DNA from: Streptomyces armeniacus
Lineage (GTDB): Bacteria > Actinomycetota > Actinomycetes > Streptomycetales > Streptomycetaceae
NCBI RefSeq assembly: GCF_003355155.1
Contig: NZ_CP031320.1
Location: 7,024,185 to 7,088,184, forward strand
Length of the DNA stretch: 64,000 bases
Direction of reading: 5' to 3'
Part shown: piece by piece, positions 6,784 to 14,811 of the stretch
Layout: the number at the start of each line of letters is the position of its first letter
How positions within the stretch are numbered: position 1 is the stretch's first letter
Notes under the pieces: model-generated
Told to the model about the DNA's origin: nothing
The model's database searches: none
What the model saw: only the letters and a program-made list of their open reading frames with translations
Program-made: the position numbers and the translations under genes

Positions 6784-8208
6784 GTGACTCTCCTCCCCGA
6801 GCGCGGAGCGCTCCTCGGTACGTTGCGGCACCGCGGGTTCCGGCAGCTCGCGGTCGGGCGCTGCCTCACGTACTTCGGCAACGCCATGGCCCCCATCGCG
6901 CTCGCCTTCGCCGTGCTCGACCTCGGCGGGTCCGCCGTGGAGGTCGGGATCGTCGTCGGGGCGCGTTCCATCGCCAACGCCGCGCTGCTCCTCTTCGGCG
7001 GACTGCTCGCCGACCGGCTGCCCCGGGCGCTCGTCCTGCAGGGCGCCAGCGTCGCCGCCGCGCTGGCGCAGGCGGCCGTCGCCGCCACCCTGCTGCTCGG
7101 GTCGGCCACCCTCCCCGTACTGGTGCTGCTCAGCGTCGTGAACGGTGCCGTGTCCGCCGTCTCGATTCCGGCGTCGGCCGCCCTCGTACCGCAGACCGTG
7201 CCGCCGTACGAGCTGCGCGCGGCCAACGCCCTGGCCCGGATGGGGCTGAACGCGGGCATGATCGCCGGGGCCTCCCTCGGCGGCATGCTCACCGCCCTCG
7301 TCAACCCCGGCTGGGGCCTGGCCTGCAACGCCGTCGCCTTCCTCGCCGCCGCGGCCGGTTACCGCGCCGCGGGCCGCGCGCTTGCCCGAGCGCCGCATAC
7401 GGCGTCCACACCGGAGGCCGGACAGAAGACAGAACAGAAGGCAGAACGCGCGCACCCGTGGCGTGAATTGCGGGAGGGCTGGACCGAGTTCACGTCCCGG
7501 ACCTGGGTCTGGGTCGTCGTGCTGCAGTTCTTCGTCGTGAACGCCGTGTCCGCGGGCGGTATCCAGGTGCTGGGGCCGACCATCGCGGACAGCACTTTCG
7601 GCCGTACGGCGTGGGGCTTCGTACTGGCCACCCAGATGGCCGGGGCGCTGGTGGGCGGGGTGCTGGTGGCGCGGTCGCGGGCGCGGCACGCGTTGCGGAT
7701 CGGCGTCGCCGTCGTGGCGCTCGACGCACTGCCGCTGCTCGCGCTGGCCCAGTCGGCGGACGTGGTCCTGCTGATGGCGGCGATGTTCGTGAACGGCATC
7801 GCGATCGAGCAGTTCGGCGTGGCCTGGGACCTCTCGCTCCAGGAGAACATCCCGCAGGACCGGCTGGCGCGCGTCTACTCGTACGACGCCCTCGGCTCGA
7901 CGATCGCCCTGCCGGTCGGCGAGATGGTGGCGGGCCCGCTCGCCGAACGCGTCGGGCCGCGCCCGACGATGCTCGGCGGTGTCGCGCTGGTCGCGGCGGT
8001 CACCGCGGCGGCGCTGTGCAGCAGGGACGTACGGTCGCTCACCACCCGTTCCGGCACCGAGCCCGCGCCGCCGTCGGCCGGGAAGGCGGGCCCACCGGAA
8101 CAAACCGCACCGTCAACCCAACCCCCGCAGCCGGAGCAAGCGGAGCAACCGGCGCAACCCGCAGAGTCGGCAGAGGGACCGGAGGCGACCACCTTTGACC
8201 GGATTTGA
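6784..8208 (+). CDS. MFS exporter (EntS/MefA-like)
   Basis: The 474-residue protein has about 12 hydrophobic segments. The loop between helices 2 and 3 is degenerate (GGLLADRLPRAL), as in drug and siderophore exporters of the major facilitator superfamily, and the ITALAR-like region reads ALARMGLNAGMIAGASLGG. The ~45-residue C-terminal tail is Pro/Gln/Glu rich and presumably cytoplasmic. The following winged-helix gene begins 22 nt downstream, so exporter and regulator are probably co-transcribed. The substrate is unknown; efflux of an antibiotic-like compound is a family-based guess. Confidence 0.83.
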   Translation: MTLLPERGALLGTLRHRGFRQLAVGRCLTYFGNAMAPIALAFAVLDLGGSAVEVGIVVGARSIANAALLLFGGLLADRLPRALVLQGASVAAALAQAAVAATLLLGSATLPVLVLLSVVNGAVSAVSIPASAALVPQTVPPYELRAANALARMGLNAGMIAGASLGGMLTALVNPGWGLACNAVAFLAAAAGYRAAGRALARAPHTASTPEAGQKTEQKAERAHPWRELREGWTEFTSRTWVWVVVLQFFVVNAVSAGGIQVLGPTIADSTFGRTAWGFVLATQMAGALVGGVLVARSRARHALRIGVAVVALDALPLLALAQSADVVLLMAAMFVNGIAIEQFGVAWDLSLQENIPQDRLARVYSYDALGSTIALPVGEMVAGPLAERVGPRPTMLGGVALVAAVTAAALCSRDVRSLTTRSGTEPAPPSAGKAGPPEQTAPSTQPPQPEQAEQPAQPAESAEGPEATTFDRI

Positions 8209-8230
8209 TCGGCCCGCGCATACTGACCCG

Positions 8231-8947
8231 ATGCCCGCCGCCCCGCGCCACCCGCCGCGCTCCCAAGAGGACGTCGTCGGGCTCCGCGTGCTCGCCCACC
8301 CCCTGCGGCTGCGGCTGCTCTCGCTGCTGACGGGCCGGGCGTACAGCGCCGCCGAAGCGGCCAGGGTGCTCGACCAGACCCAGGCCAACGTCAGCTACCA
8401 CCTGCGCAGACTGCTCGCCGCCGGCCTCGTCGAGCTGGTGGAGGAGGTGGAGGTGCGCGGGGGTACGGCGAAGCGCTACCGGCACGATCCCGACAGCGGC
8501 GGGCGGCTCACCGCCGACAGCACGGCGGAGTACCTGGTGGTGGCCACGGCGCTGGGCGAGGAGCTGCGGCGCCGCGCGGCGGACCGCGCGCCGGACAGCC
8601 TGGGCGAACTGACCGACGCCGAACTCTGGCTCGACCCGGAGGACTGGCACGGCATCCGCGAACGCGCGCGGAGGCTCGGCGAGGACCTGCACGCCGCGGC
8701 ACGGCCGCCGGAGGCGGCGAGCGCGGGGGCGGTACGGGTCAGCGCGACGGTCGTGCTGTTCGAGATGACGGGCGGCGGTGACGCCGGGGCGGGTACGGCC
8801 GGTTCACCCGAGCCGGACGGCGGCCCCGGCCCCGGCCCCCGCCCCGCCTCCCGCACCGGCGGGGAAGGAAGCGCGGCCTCCGCTCAGGGCTCGCCCGCGA
8901 GCGGTTCCGGCGGTGGCGGCAGCAGCGCGAAGAGGTCCACGCCGTAG
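8231..8947 (+). CDS. ArsR-type winged-helix transcriptional regulator
   Basis: A 238-residue protein. The ArsR/HTH_20 DNA-binding domain occupies about residues 10-85: LRVLAHPLRLRLLSLL, then the recognition region AAEAARVLDQTQANVSYHLRR (split here into shorter words AAEAARVLDQ and TQANVSYHLRR) and the wing around GGTAKRYRH. The middle contains a helical domain ending VRVSATVVLFEMT. The last ~60 residues are Gly/Pro/Ser low complexity and overlap the convergent VOC gene by 64 bp, so the natural C-terminus may be shorter. Its place directly behind the exporter gene suggests it controls that exporter. Confidence 0.8.
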   Translation: MPAAPRHPPRSQEDVVGLRVLAHPLRLRLLSLLTGRAYSAAEAARVLDQTQANVSYHLRRLLAAGLVELVEEVEVRGGTAKRYRHDPDSGGRLTADSTAEYLVVATALGEELRRRAADRAPDSLGELTDAELWLDPEDWHGIRERARRLGEDLHAAARPPEAASAGAVRVSATVVLFEMTGGGDAGAGTAGSPEPDGGPGPGPRPASRTGGEGSAASAQGSPASGSGGGGSSAKRSTP

Positions 8948-9378
8948 CCGTCCGGGTCGCCGACCACCGCGTACCGCATGCCCCAGAAGGCGTCCCACGG
9001 CTCCTTGCGCGCCCGGTAACCGGCCGCCACGAGTTCGCCGTACACCGCGTCCACGTCCGCCGGGCTGCCGCACTCGAAGGCGAGCGAGATACCCGGCCCG
9101 CCTGTCCCGCCGGCACCGGCGGAGTCACGCGTAGGGGCGGAGGCCCCCGTACCCTCGCCGCCGCCCCCGTTGTCGCCCTCCCAGTCGGGGTCGAGCGCGC
9201 GCAGCGTCTCGATCGTGTCGAACACGACCTTCAGCCCGCCCGGCAGCAGCGCCTCGACGTGCGGCTGGTCGTCGGATCCGGGGGGCACCTCGAGGCCGAG
9301 CCGCCGATAGAAGTCCAGCGTCCGTGCCATGTCCTCGACGGCGAGCTCTACGACGGCGAAGCGCGGAGTAGTGGCCAT
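8884..9378 (-). CDS. VOC (glyoxalase/bleomycin-resistance fold) protein
   Basis: A 164-residue protein beginning MATTPRFAVVELAVEDMART. It has the two beta-alpha-beta-beta-beta halves of the vicinal oxygen chelate fold: LAVEDMARTLDFYRRLGLEVP in the first half, and LAFECGSPADVDAVYGELVAAGY followed by WGMRYAVVGDPDGYGVDLFA in the second. The PDGYGVDLF ending is highly typical. A Gly/Ala/Thr-rich insert (about 70-95) separates the halves and looks lineage-specific. Substrate unknown; some relatives bind antibiotics. Upstream in-frame starts to 9507 lack similarity. Its 3' end overlaps the ArsR-type gene. Confidence 0.82.
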   Translation of the reverse strand: MATTPRFAVVELAVEDMARTLDFYRRLGLEVPPGSDDQPHVEALLPGGLKVVFDTIETLRALDPDWEGDNGGGGEGTGASAPTRDSAGAGGTGGPGISLAFECGSPADVDAVYGELVAAGYRARKEPWDAFWGMRYAVVGDPDGYGVDLFALLPPPPEPLAGEP

Positions 9379-9535
9379 GCGGGGAGCGTAGAAGCAGAGC
9401 GCCGGAGAAATAACCATTGGCGCGCCAGCGGAACGCTCACATACACTGCCGGTCGGCCGGCACCGCCCAAGTGCGGCCTGCCGTACGGCATTACGCCCGT
9501 GCGGCACGAGGACTCAGGGAGAGGAGGTGTGGACC

Positions 9536-9673
9536 GTGACGACGGCTGTTGTCGCCGTGTGCGCTGCCAGTGTGCAGCGCTGCGCGGACCAGAGGCTCAC
9601 CGGGCGCAGGACCGCTGTGCGGGCGCTCGCTGAGCAGAAGATCACTCTCCCCCTCCCCGTGGTCCCCGGCTGA
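9536..9673 (+). CDS. Possible small protein upstream of rsgA
   Basis: A 45-codon ORF starts at GTG 8 nt behind a strong AGGAGG site and reads MTTAVVAVCAASVQRC onward, ending LPLPVVPG. About 84% of its codons end in G or C, as expected for coding DNA here, but the alternative frames in this stretch are also open. It lies 97 nt upstream of rsgA. The family is not recognised. Otherwise the 391-bp gap between the VOC gene and rsgA shows no feature. Confidence 0.45.
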   Translation: MTTAVVAVCAASVQRCADQRLTGRRTAVRALAEQKITLPLPVVPG

Positions 9674-9769
9674 CGCCTGCGCCACCGCCACCGCGCCGCC
9701 GCATGTCCGGCAGCGCCGTCGGCTCGCCTCCGTGCGGCCGGGACCACCCTTCCCGAAGGGCCCTCCAGC

Positions 9770-10947
<1,178 letters not shown>

Positions 10948-10951
<4 letters not shown>

Positions 10952-11019
10952 GTGTGCTGTTCGGACAGGTTGGTGACGCGGCTGGCTGGTGTGTGGCCGC
11001 CGATGCCGGTGTGGGGCCC
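10948..11019 (-). mobile_element. C-terminal remnant of an IS481-like transposase
   Basis: On the minus strand the last 23 codons read GPHTGIGGHTPASRVTNLSE then QHT and a TAG stop. This strongly resembles the C-terminus of IS481-family integrases (RPHTALGG..P.SR..NL). Nothing upstream continues the transposase, so only the 3' tip remains. Its stop codon overlaps the rsgA stop, and a kinase pseudogene starts ~50 bp beyond, marking an old insertion/deletion site. Confidence 0.6.
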
Positions 11020-11072
11020 TGCGCCCGCCCAGCGCCCGGCCCCACGCCACAGCCCGTGGGTAGCCTGGCCCC

Positions 11073-11320
11073 ATGCTGCTCTGGACCAACGGCCCCTTCG
11101 GCAGCGGCAAGACGCACACGGCCCGGTCATCGTGCCGATGACGGTCGTGGGCTCGGACTGCTTCGCGGAGACCGTCGTCACGGACCGGCTGTCCGTACGG
11201 GGCGTCGCCGAGGCCGTCGCGGAGTCGGCGGGGTTGGGGCTGGCGCCGAGCAGGGGCGGCACCGTACGGCGCGGGCTGCGGCGGGCGCATGTCACGCTGC
11301 GGCACGTACGGCTGGGGTGA
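11073..11320 (+). pseudogene. Degenerate P-loop kinase/AAA-family ATPase gene
   Basis: The 5' end reads MLLWTNGPFGSGKTHTA, the start of a common Streptomyces P-loop kinase-like protein. After 17 codons the homology jumps into another frame (GPVIVPMTVVGSDCFAETV), then to a C-terminal part (LSVRGVAEAVAESAGLGLAP ... RRAHVTLRHVRLG, stop at 11318-11320). At least two internal deletions have removed most of a gene that is normally ~180-200 codons. The reading frame from the ATG stops at 11136-11141. The decay lies beside the transposase remnant. No other feature is seen between 11020 and 11342. Confidence 0.7.
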
Positions 11321-11342
11321 GGACGAGGATGGTGACCGTACG

Positions 11343-11984
11343 GTGAGCATTTCCGGTGGGGGCTCCAGAGGCTCCGGCGCGTCCGGAGGCGCGTTCGGGC
11401 CGCGCCAGTTCCAGCTCGTCCTGCTGCGCCGGATGGCCGACTTCCAGCAGGGCCTCGTCGAGGACGCGCTGCGCGAACTGGACTCCGGGCGCGCCGAGAT
11501 GCGCGAGGCCAACCGCCGCTGGCAGGCCATGCTCCGCTCGCCGCGCGGACGCGGCGCCGCCGCCCGCTACCGTTCCGTGCTCGGCCCGCCCGAGGACACC
11601 GCGCGGCGCCGGACCGGCGACCTCGACTGCGACGCGCAGACCTGGCGGCTGCCGCTCTGGCCGGACCTGCGGTTCGAGGTGCTGAGCGTGCGGGGCGGCG
11701 GCCCCGTGTGGAACGAGTGGCTGGTGCGCGCTCCGGACGCGCCCGCGCCACCGCTCCGTACGGTCGACGATCTGACGCCCTGGTCGTGCACCGTGGACGA
11801 GGCGGCCCGCGCCTTCGCGCCCGCGCGCCCGCTGGAGGGCTCGGCCCCGACCCGGTGGGGGCTGACGTTCAGCGCACCCGACGCGGCGGGGCAACGGCAA
11901 CGCGTGGTCGCGGAGTTCAGCTGGGGCCTGCTGCAGCGCCTTCCCGACGTACGGCCACTCCCGGACGCGGACGCCACGGCGTAA
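11343..11984 (+). CDS. Hypothetical protein, actinobacterial
   Basis: A 213-residue soluble protein from GTG. After a Gly/Ser-rich start it has a charged helical segment (FQLVLLRRMADFQQGLVEDA and following, about 20-60) and a beta-rich C-terminal half with several Trp residues (QTWRLPLWPDLRFEVLSVRG, PVWNEWLVRAPD). No signal peptide, membrane helix or catalytic motif is apparent. Codon use is normal for the window, so it is probably a real gene. The family is not recognised. The pseudogene ends 22 nt upstream. Confidence 0.65.
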   Translation: MSISGGGSRGSGASGGAFGPRQFQLVLLRRMADFQQGLVEDALRELDSGRAEMREANRRWQAMLRSPRGRGAAARYRSVLGPPEDTARRRTGDLDCDAQTWRLPLWPDLRFEVLSVRGGGPVWNEWLVRAPDAPAPPLRTVDDLTPWSCTVDEAARAFAPARPLEGSAPTRWGLTFSAPDAAGQRQRVVAEFSWGLLQRLPDVRPLPDADATA

Positions 11985-12032
11985 CGTGTCCGTATGAAGC
12001 GTCGACGACATTGATCCACCCCTGCGGCGAGG

Positions 12033-13295
12033 CTGGCGCGCACGCTGTACGCCTACGCCTTCCTGGAGGACCTCGTCCTCCTGTACCCGGTCTACGCGCT
12101 GCTCTTCGCCGAGACCGGGCTGTCCGCCGCGCAGATCTCCTCGCTGTTCGTTCTGTGGTCGGCCACCGCCGTCGCCCTGGAGGTGCCGTCGGGCCTGTGG
12201 GCGGACCGCTTCTCGCGCCGCCGCCTGCTGACGCTCGCGCCGCTGCTGACGGGTGCGGGCTTCGCGCTGTGGACGTTCCTGCCGTCCTACGCTTCGTTCG
12301 CGGCGGGCTTCGTGCTGTGGGGTGCGGGCAGCTCGCTGCGTTCCGGCACCGTGCAGGCGCTGACGTACGAGGAGCTGGTGCGGGCCGGTGAGGCGGACGC
12401 GTACGCGCGGCTCATCGGCCGCGCCCGCGGCCTCCGTACGGTGGCGGAAATGGCGGCCACCGCACTGGCCGCCCCGGTGATCGCCGCGGGCGGATACCGC
12501 GCGGCGGGCGTCGCCAGCGTGCTGGTGTGCGCGGCGGGGGCGGCGGTCAGCCTGGCGTTCCCGGAGTCGCGGGACGGGCGGAACGAGCGGCGGGACGGGT
12601 GCCGGAACGAGCACCGTACGGTGCCCGAACCGCCACCAGACGAGGAGCCGCACCCCGGGCTGCGGGAGCTGCTCCGCGGGGGCCTCGCGGAGGTGCGCGG
12701 CTCGCCCGCCGCCCGCCGCGCCGTGCTGCTGGCCGCCGTGCTGACGGGGGCGCTGTCCTACGACGAGTACGTGCCGCTGCTGACCGTCTCCACGGGAGTC
12801 ACCGACGCCACCGTGCCGCTGCTGCTCCTGGTGGTCTCGGCGGGCGCCGTGGCCGGCGGCTGGTGCGCGGGCCGCGGCGGGCGCTGGCTGGCGCCCGGGC
12901 TGGCGGCAGCCGCGTGCTGTCTGGCCTGCGGTGCGCTGAGCGGCCACCCGGCGGGCCTGCTGCTGGTGGGCATCGCGTACGGGCTGGGGAACTGGGCGGT
13001 GGCGACGGCCGAGGCGCGGCTCCAGGACCGTATCGCCGACCGGACCCGCGCCACCGTCAGCTCGATGGCGGGGCTGGGCGCCGAGATCGTCGCCGTCCTC
13101 GTGTTCGCGGGCTACGCCCTCGGCTCCGCCTGGTCGCCGCCGGGGCCGCTGCTCGCCGCGCTGGCGATCCCGTATCTGGCCCTGGCCTGGGCGCTGCGGC
13201 GCCGGGGCCAGGGCCGGCAGCGGCGAGGGGCGCTGCGGAGGGAGCCGCCGGGGGAGCGGCCCGTCAGCCCGACGGAGAGCGGCGACGCTCGCTGA
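12033..13295 (+). CDS. MFS transporter with a disrupted start region
   Basis: From codon 12033 the product is ~420 residues with 10-12 hydrophobic segments and the MFS signature SGLWADRFSRRRLL after helix 2. The N-terminal LYAYAFLEDLVLLYPVYALLF is clearly coding, but the only nearby ATG (11994, MKRRRH) is closed by TGA at 12012 in this frame. Reading +1 between about 12004 and 12028 gives DDIDPPLRR, so one extra base and then two more appear to shift the frame out and back. Either these are sequencing errors, or translation starts at CTG 12033 or GTG 12183. Its 3' end overlaps the convergent PGPGW gene by 32 bp. Confidence 0.7.
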   Translation: MARTLYAYAFLEDLVLLYPVYALLFAETGLSAAQISSLFVLWSATAVALEVPSGLWADRFSRRRLLTLAPLLTGAGFALWTFLPSYASFAAGFVLWGAGSSLRSGTVQALTYEELVRAGEADAYARLIGRARGLRTVAEMAATALAAPVIAAGGYRAAGVASVLVCAAGAAVSLAFPESRDGRNERRDGCRNEHRTVPEPPPDEEPHPGLRELLRGGLAEVRGSPAARRAVLLAAVLTGALSYDEYVPLLTVSTGVTDATVPLLLLVVSAGAVAGGWCAGRGGRWLAPGLAAAACCLACGALSGHPAGLLLVGIAYGLGNWAVATAEARLQDRIADRTRATVSSMAGLGAEIVAVLVFAGYALGSAWSPPGPLLAALAIPYLALAWALRRRGQGRQRRGALRREPPGERPVSPTESGDAR

Positions 13296-13674
13296 CGCGC
13301 CGGTGGCTCCACCACAGCAGCCCCAGCAGGATGAACCCGGAGAGCACCAGGCCCGAGCCGGTCGCCCAGCCGCCCAGCGGCAGCTCGGGCCACAGCCCCC
13401 ACACGATCCCGGCGGCGATCAGCCCCAGCCCGGCGAGGACCGAGCCGGTGATCCGCAGCCGGGTGGAGACGCTCTCCTCGGCCGCCCGCATGGCCCGCTC
13501 GCGCGCCGGTTCCACGTGCCGCTCCAGCGCGGGCACCTCGCGGGCGAGGAGCAGCAGTCCGGCGAACACGAGCAGCAGCCCCGGTCCGGGGAGGACGAGC
13601 AGGGCGATGCCCACCAGCAGACAGACGCTGCCGAGGGTCAGGACGATCAGCCGTATCGCCGACTTGCGGAGCAC
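13264..13674 (-). CDS. PGPGW-motif small transmembrane protein
   Basis: From the GTG at 13674 the product is 136 residues (VLRKSAIRLIVLTLGSVCLL and on). The hallmark LVLPGPGLLLVFAGLLLLA lies between the first two membrane helices, and a further hydrophobic pair (VLAGLGLIAAGIVWGLW; SGLVLSGFILLGLLWW) follows. This is the small-membrane-protein family with a PGPGW/PGPG motif; its function is unknown. It starts 15 nt after the stop of the zinc-binding gene on the same strand, so the two are probably co-transcribed. The end overlaps the MFS gene. Confidence 0.78.
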   Translation of the reverse strand: MLRKSAIRLIVLTLGSVCLLVGIALLVLPGPGLLLVFAGLLLLAREVPALERHVEPARERAMRAAEESVSTRLRITGSVLAGLGLIAAGIVWGLWPELPLGGWATGSGLVLSGFILLGLLWWSHRRVSERRRSPSG

Positions 13675-13688
13675 GCGGGGCCGGGCGT

Positions 13689-13922
13689 TCAGGCGTGGTC
13701 GACGAGTTCGGCGCGGCCCTTCATACGGGCGCAGTGGGCGCAGCAGAAGAACTCGCCGTCCGCCTCGAGGCCGTGGCCGAGAATCCGGCACTGGCAGTTG
13801 TCACAGATCGGTGCGAGCCGGTGAGCGGCGCACTCGAGGCTGTCGAAGACGTGGACGCCGCCCGCCGTCCGCACTTCGAAGGACATCGCGTAGTCGTTGT
13901 TGCAGACCTCGCACACGGCCAT
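13689..13922 (-). CDS. Cysteine-rich metallothionein-like zinc protein
   Basis: A 77-residue soluble protein, MAVCEVCNNDYAMSFEV onward, with cysteines in CxxC near the start (4, 7), one in SLECAAH, CDNCQC in the middle and CCAHC near the end. Together with several His residues these could bind two zinc ions. Very similar small proteins are often annotated as prokaryotic metallothionein or zinc-ribbon proteins in actinobacteria. It begins at ATG behind AGAGAAGTGATCGGTC. The 212-bp stretch between it and the phosphoesterase gene contains only palindromes (14009-14025; 14082-14099). Confidence 0.8.
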   Translation of the reverse strand: MAVCEVCNNDYAMSFEVRTAGGVHVFDSLECAAHRLAPICDNCQCRILGHGLEADGEFFCCAHCARMKGRAELVDHA

Positions 13923-14081
13923 GACCGATCACTTCTCTCTGCCGGGGGTGGATGTGCGGGGCGCCCGCCGCCGGGGCCGCGGCCGTCCCGTCCGTCGGGC
14001 CCAGCAGACCGCACGGGCCGTGCGGCCGCCGTCGCGCCGGGCCGACGCCCGGAGGCCGAATCACCCGTCCGGCTGAGGTGT

Positions 14082-14099
14082 CCGGACCGCGCGGTCCGG
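14082..14099 (-). terminator. 18-bp perfect palindrome after the phosphoesterase gene
   Basis: CCGGACCGCGCGGTCCGG is its own reverse complement and lies 36 nt beyond the phosphoesterase stop. A second palindrome, CCGCACGG-G-CCGTGCGG, occupies 14009-14025. No T-run is present, as is usual for Streptomyces terminators. Confidence 0.5.
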
Positions 14100-14134
14100 G
14101 CCTTCGGGGCGTTCCGGCGGCCCGGTCTCCCGGG

Positions 14135-14662
14135 TCAGCGGCGGTCCGGCGTACGCGGCGGTACGCGCGGCGGCAGGCGGTGCAGCTGGACGCCGGCGAG
14201 CCGGGTACCCCGTACCTCGGCGGTCATGTATGTGCAGTACGGCTGACGCCTGCGGTCGGTGGGGGAGCCGGGGTTCAGCAGCCGCAGCCCGTTGTCCGCC
14301 GTCGTGTCCCACGGAATGTGGCTGTGCCCGAAGACGAGCACGTCGGCGTCCGGGTACCGGTCGGCGCAGCGCCGCTCGCGCCCCTTCGCGGGGCCCGTCT
14401 CGTGGACGACGGCGAAACGGACGCCGCCCAGCTCCGCATACGCTTCCTCGGGCAGCCGCGAGCGCAGGCCGGGGCCGTCGTTGTTGCCGTAGACGCCGAT
14501 GAGGCGGCGGGCGCGGGACTCCAGCAGGTCGAGGGTGGCGGTGTCGACCCAGTCGCCCGCGTGGAACACGGCGTCGGCCTCCGGGACGCGGGCGAGCAGC
14601 TCCTCGGGCAGGGCGCGGGCCCGGCGCGGCAGATGGGTGTCGGACATCAGCAGGAGGCGCAC
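14135..14662 (-). CDS. YfcE/MJ0936-type metallophosphoesterase
   Basis: The 175-residue enzyme has the dinuclear-metal motifs of calcineurin-like phosphoesterases in order: SDTHLP (about 7-12), GDWVD (about 36), GNND (about 60), VVHE and GHSHIP (about 108-113). It belongs to the YfcE family of small phosphodiesterases; the substrate is unknown. The GTG at 14662 follows GGAG by 6 nt and matches the usual N-terminus VRLLLMSDTH. The upstream extension to 14725 consists of the repeated CACCGTACGG sequence. It is divergent from the ada-alkA gene. Confidence 0.85.
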   Translation of the reverse strand: MRLLLMSDTHLPRRARALPEELLARVPEADAVFHAGDWVDTATLDLLESRARRLIGVYGNNDGPGLRSRLPEEAYAELGGVRFAVVHETGPAKGRERRCADRYPDADVLVFGHSHIPWDTTADNGLRLLNPGSPTDRRRQPYCTYMTAEVRGTRLAGVQLHRLPPRVPPRTPDRR

Positions 14663-14667
14663 GGCTC

Positions 14668-14760
14668 CACCGTACGGCGGTGCGCGCAGGAGGCACCGTA
14701 CGGTGGCCCGCGCCACGCGTCGCACCGTACGACGGTGCGCGCCGACAGCACCGTACGGCG
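14668..14760. promoter_or_regulatory. Four spaced CACCGTACGG palindromes between phosphoesterase and ada-alkA
   Basis: Copies start at 14668, 14694, 14723 and 14749 (steps of 26, 29 and 26 bp). The second is a perfect 12-bp palindrome (CACCGTACGGTG); the third has 6-bp arms around a 3-bp spacer; the first has 5-bp arms and the last is a half-site. Regular spacing in a divergent promoter region suggests a multi-copy operator, but the core CCGTACGG is also common genome-wide. Confidence 0.45.
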
Positions 14761-14811
14761 ACGTCCGATTCCCGCTAGTACCGGCACGCGCCGGGGCGCA
14801 GACTGGGACGC

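Noticed and set aside
9259..9633. 124-codon ORF upstream of rsgA in another frame
   Set aside because: It overlaps the VOC gene antisense and has no ribosome site; the shorter GTG ORF at 9536 is better supported.
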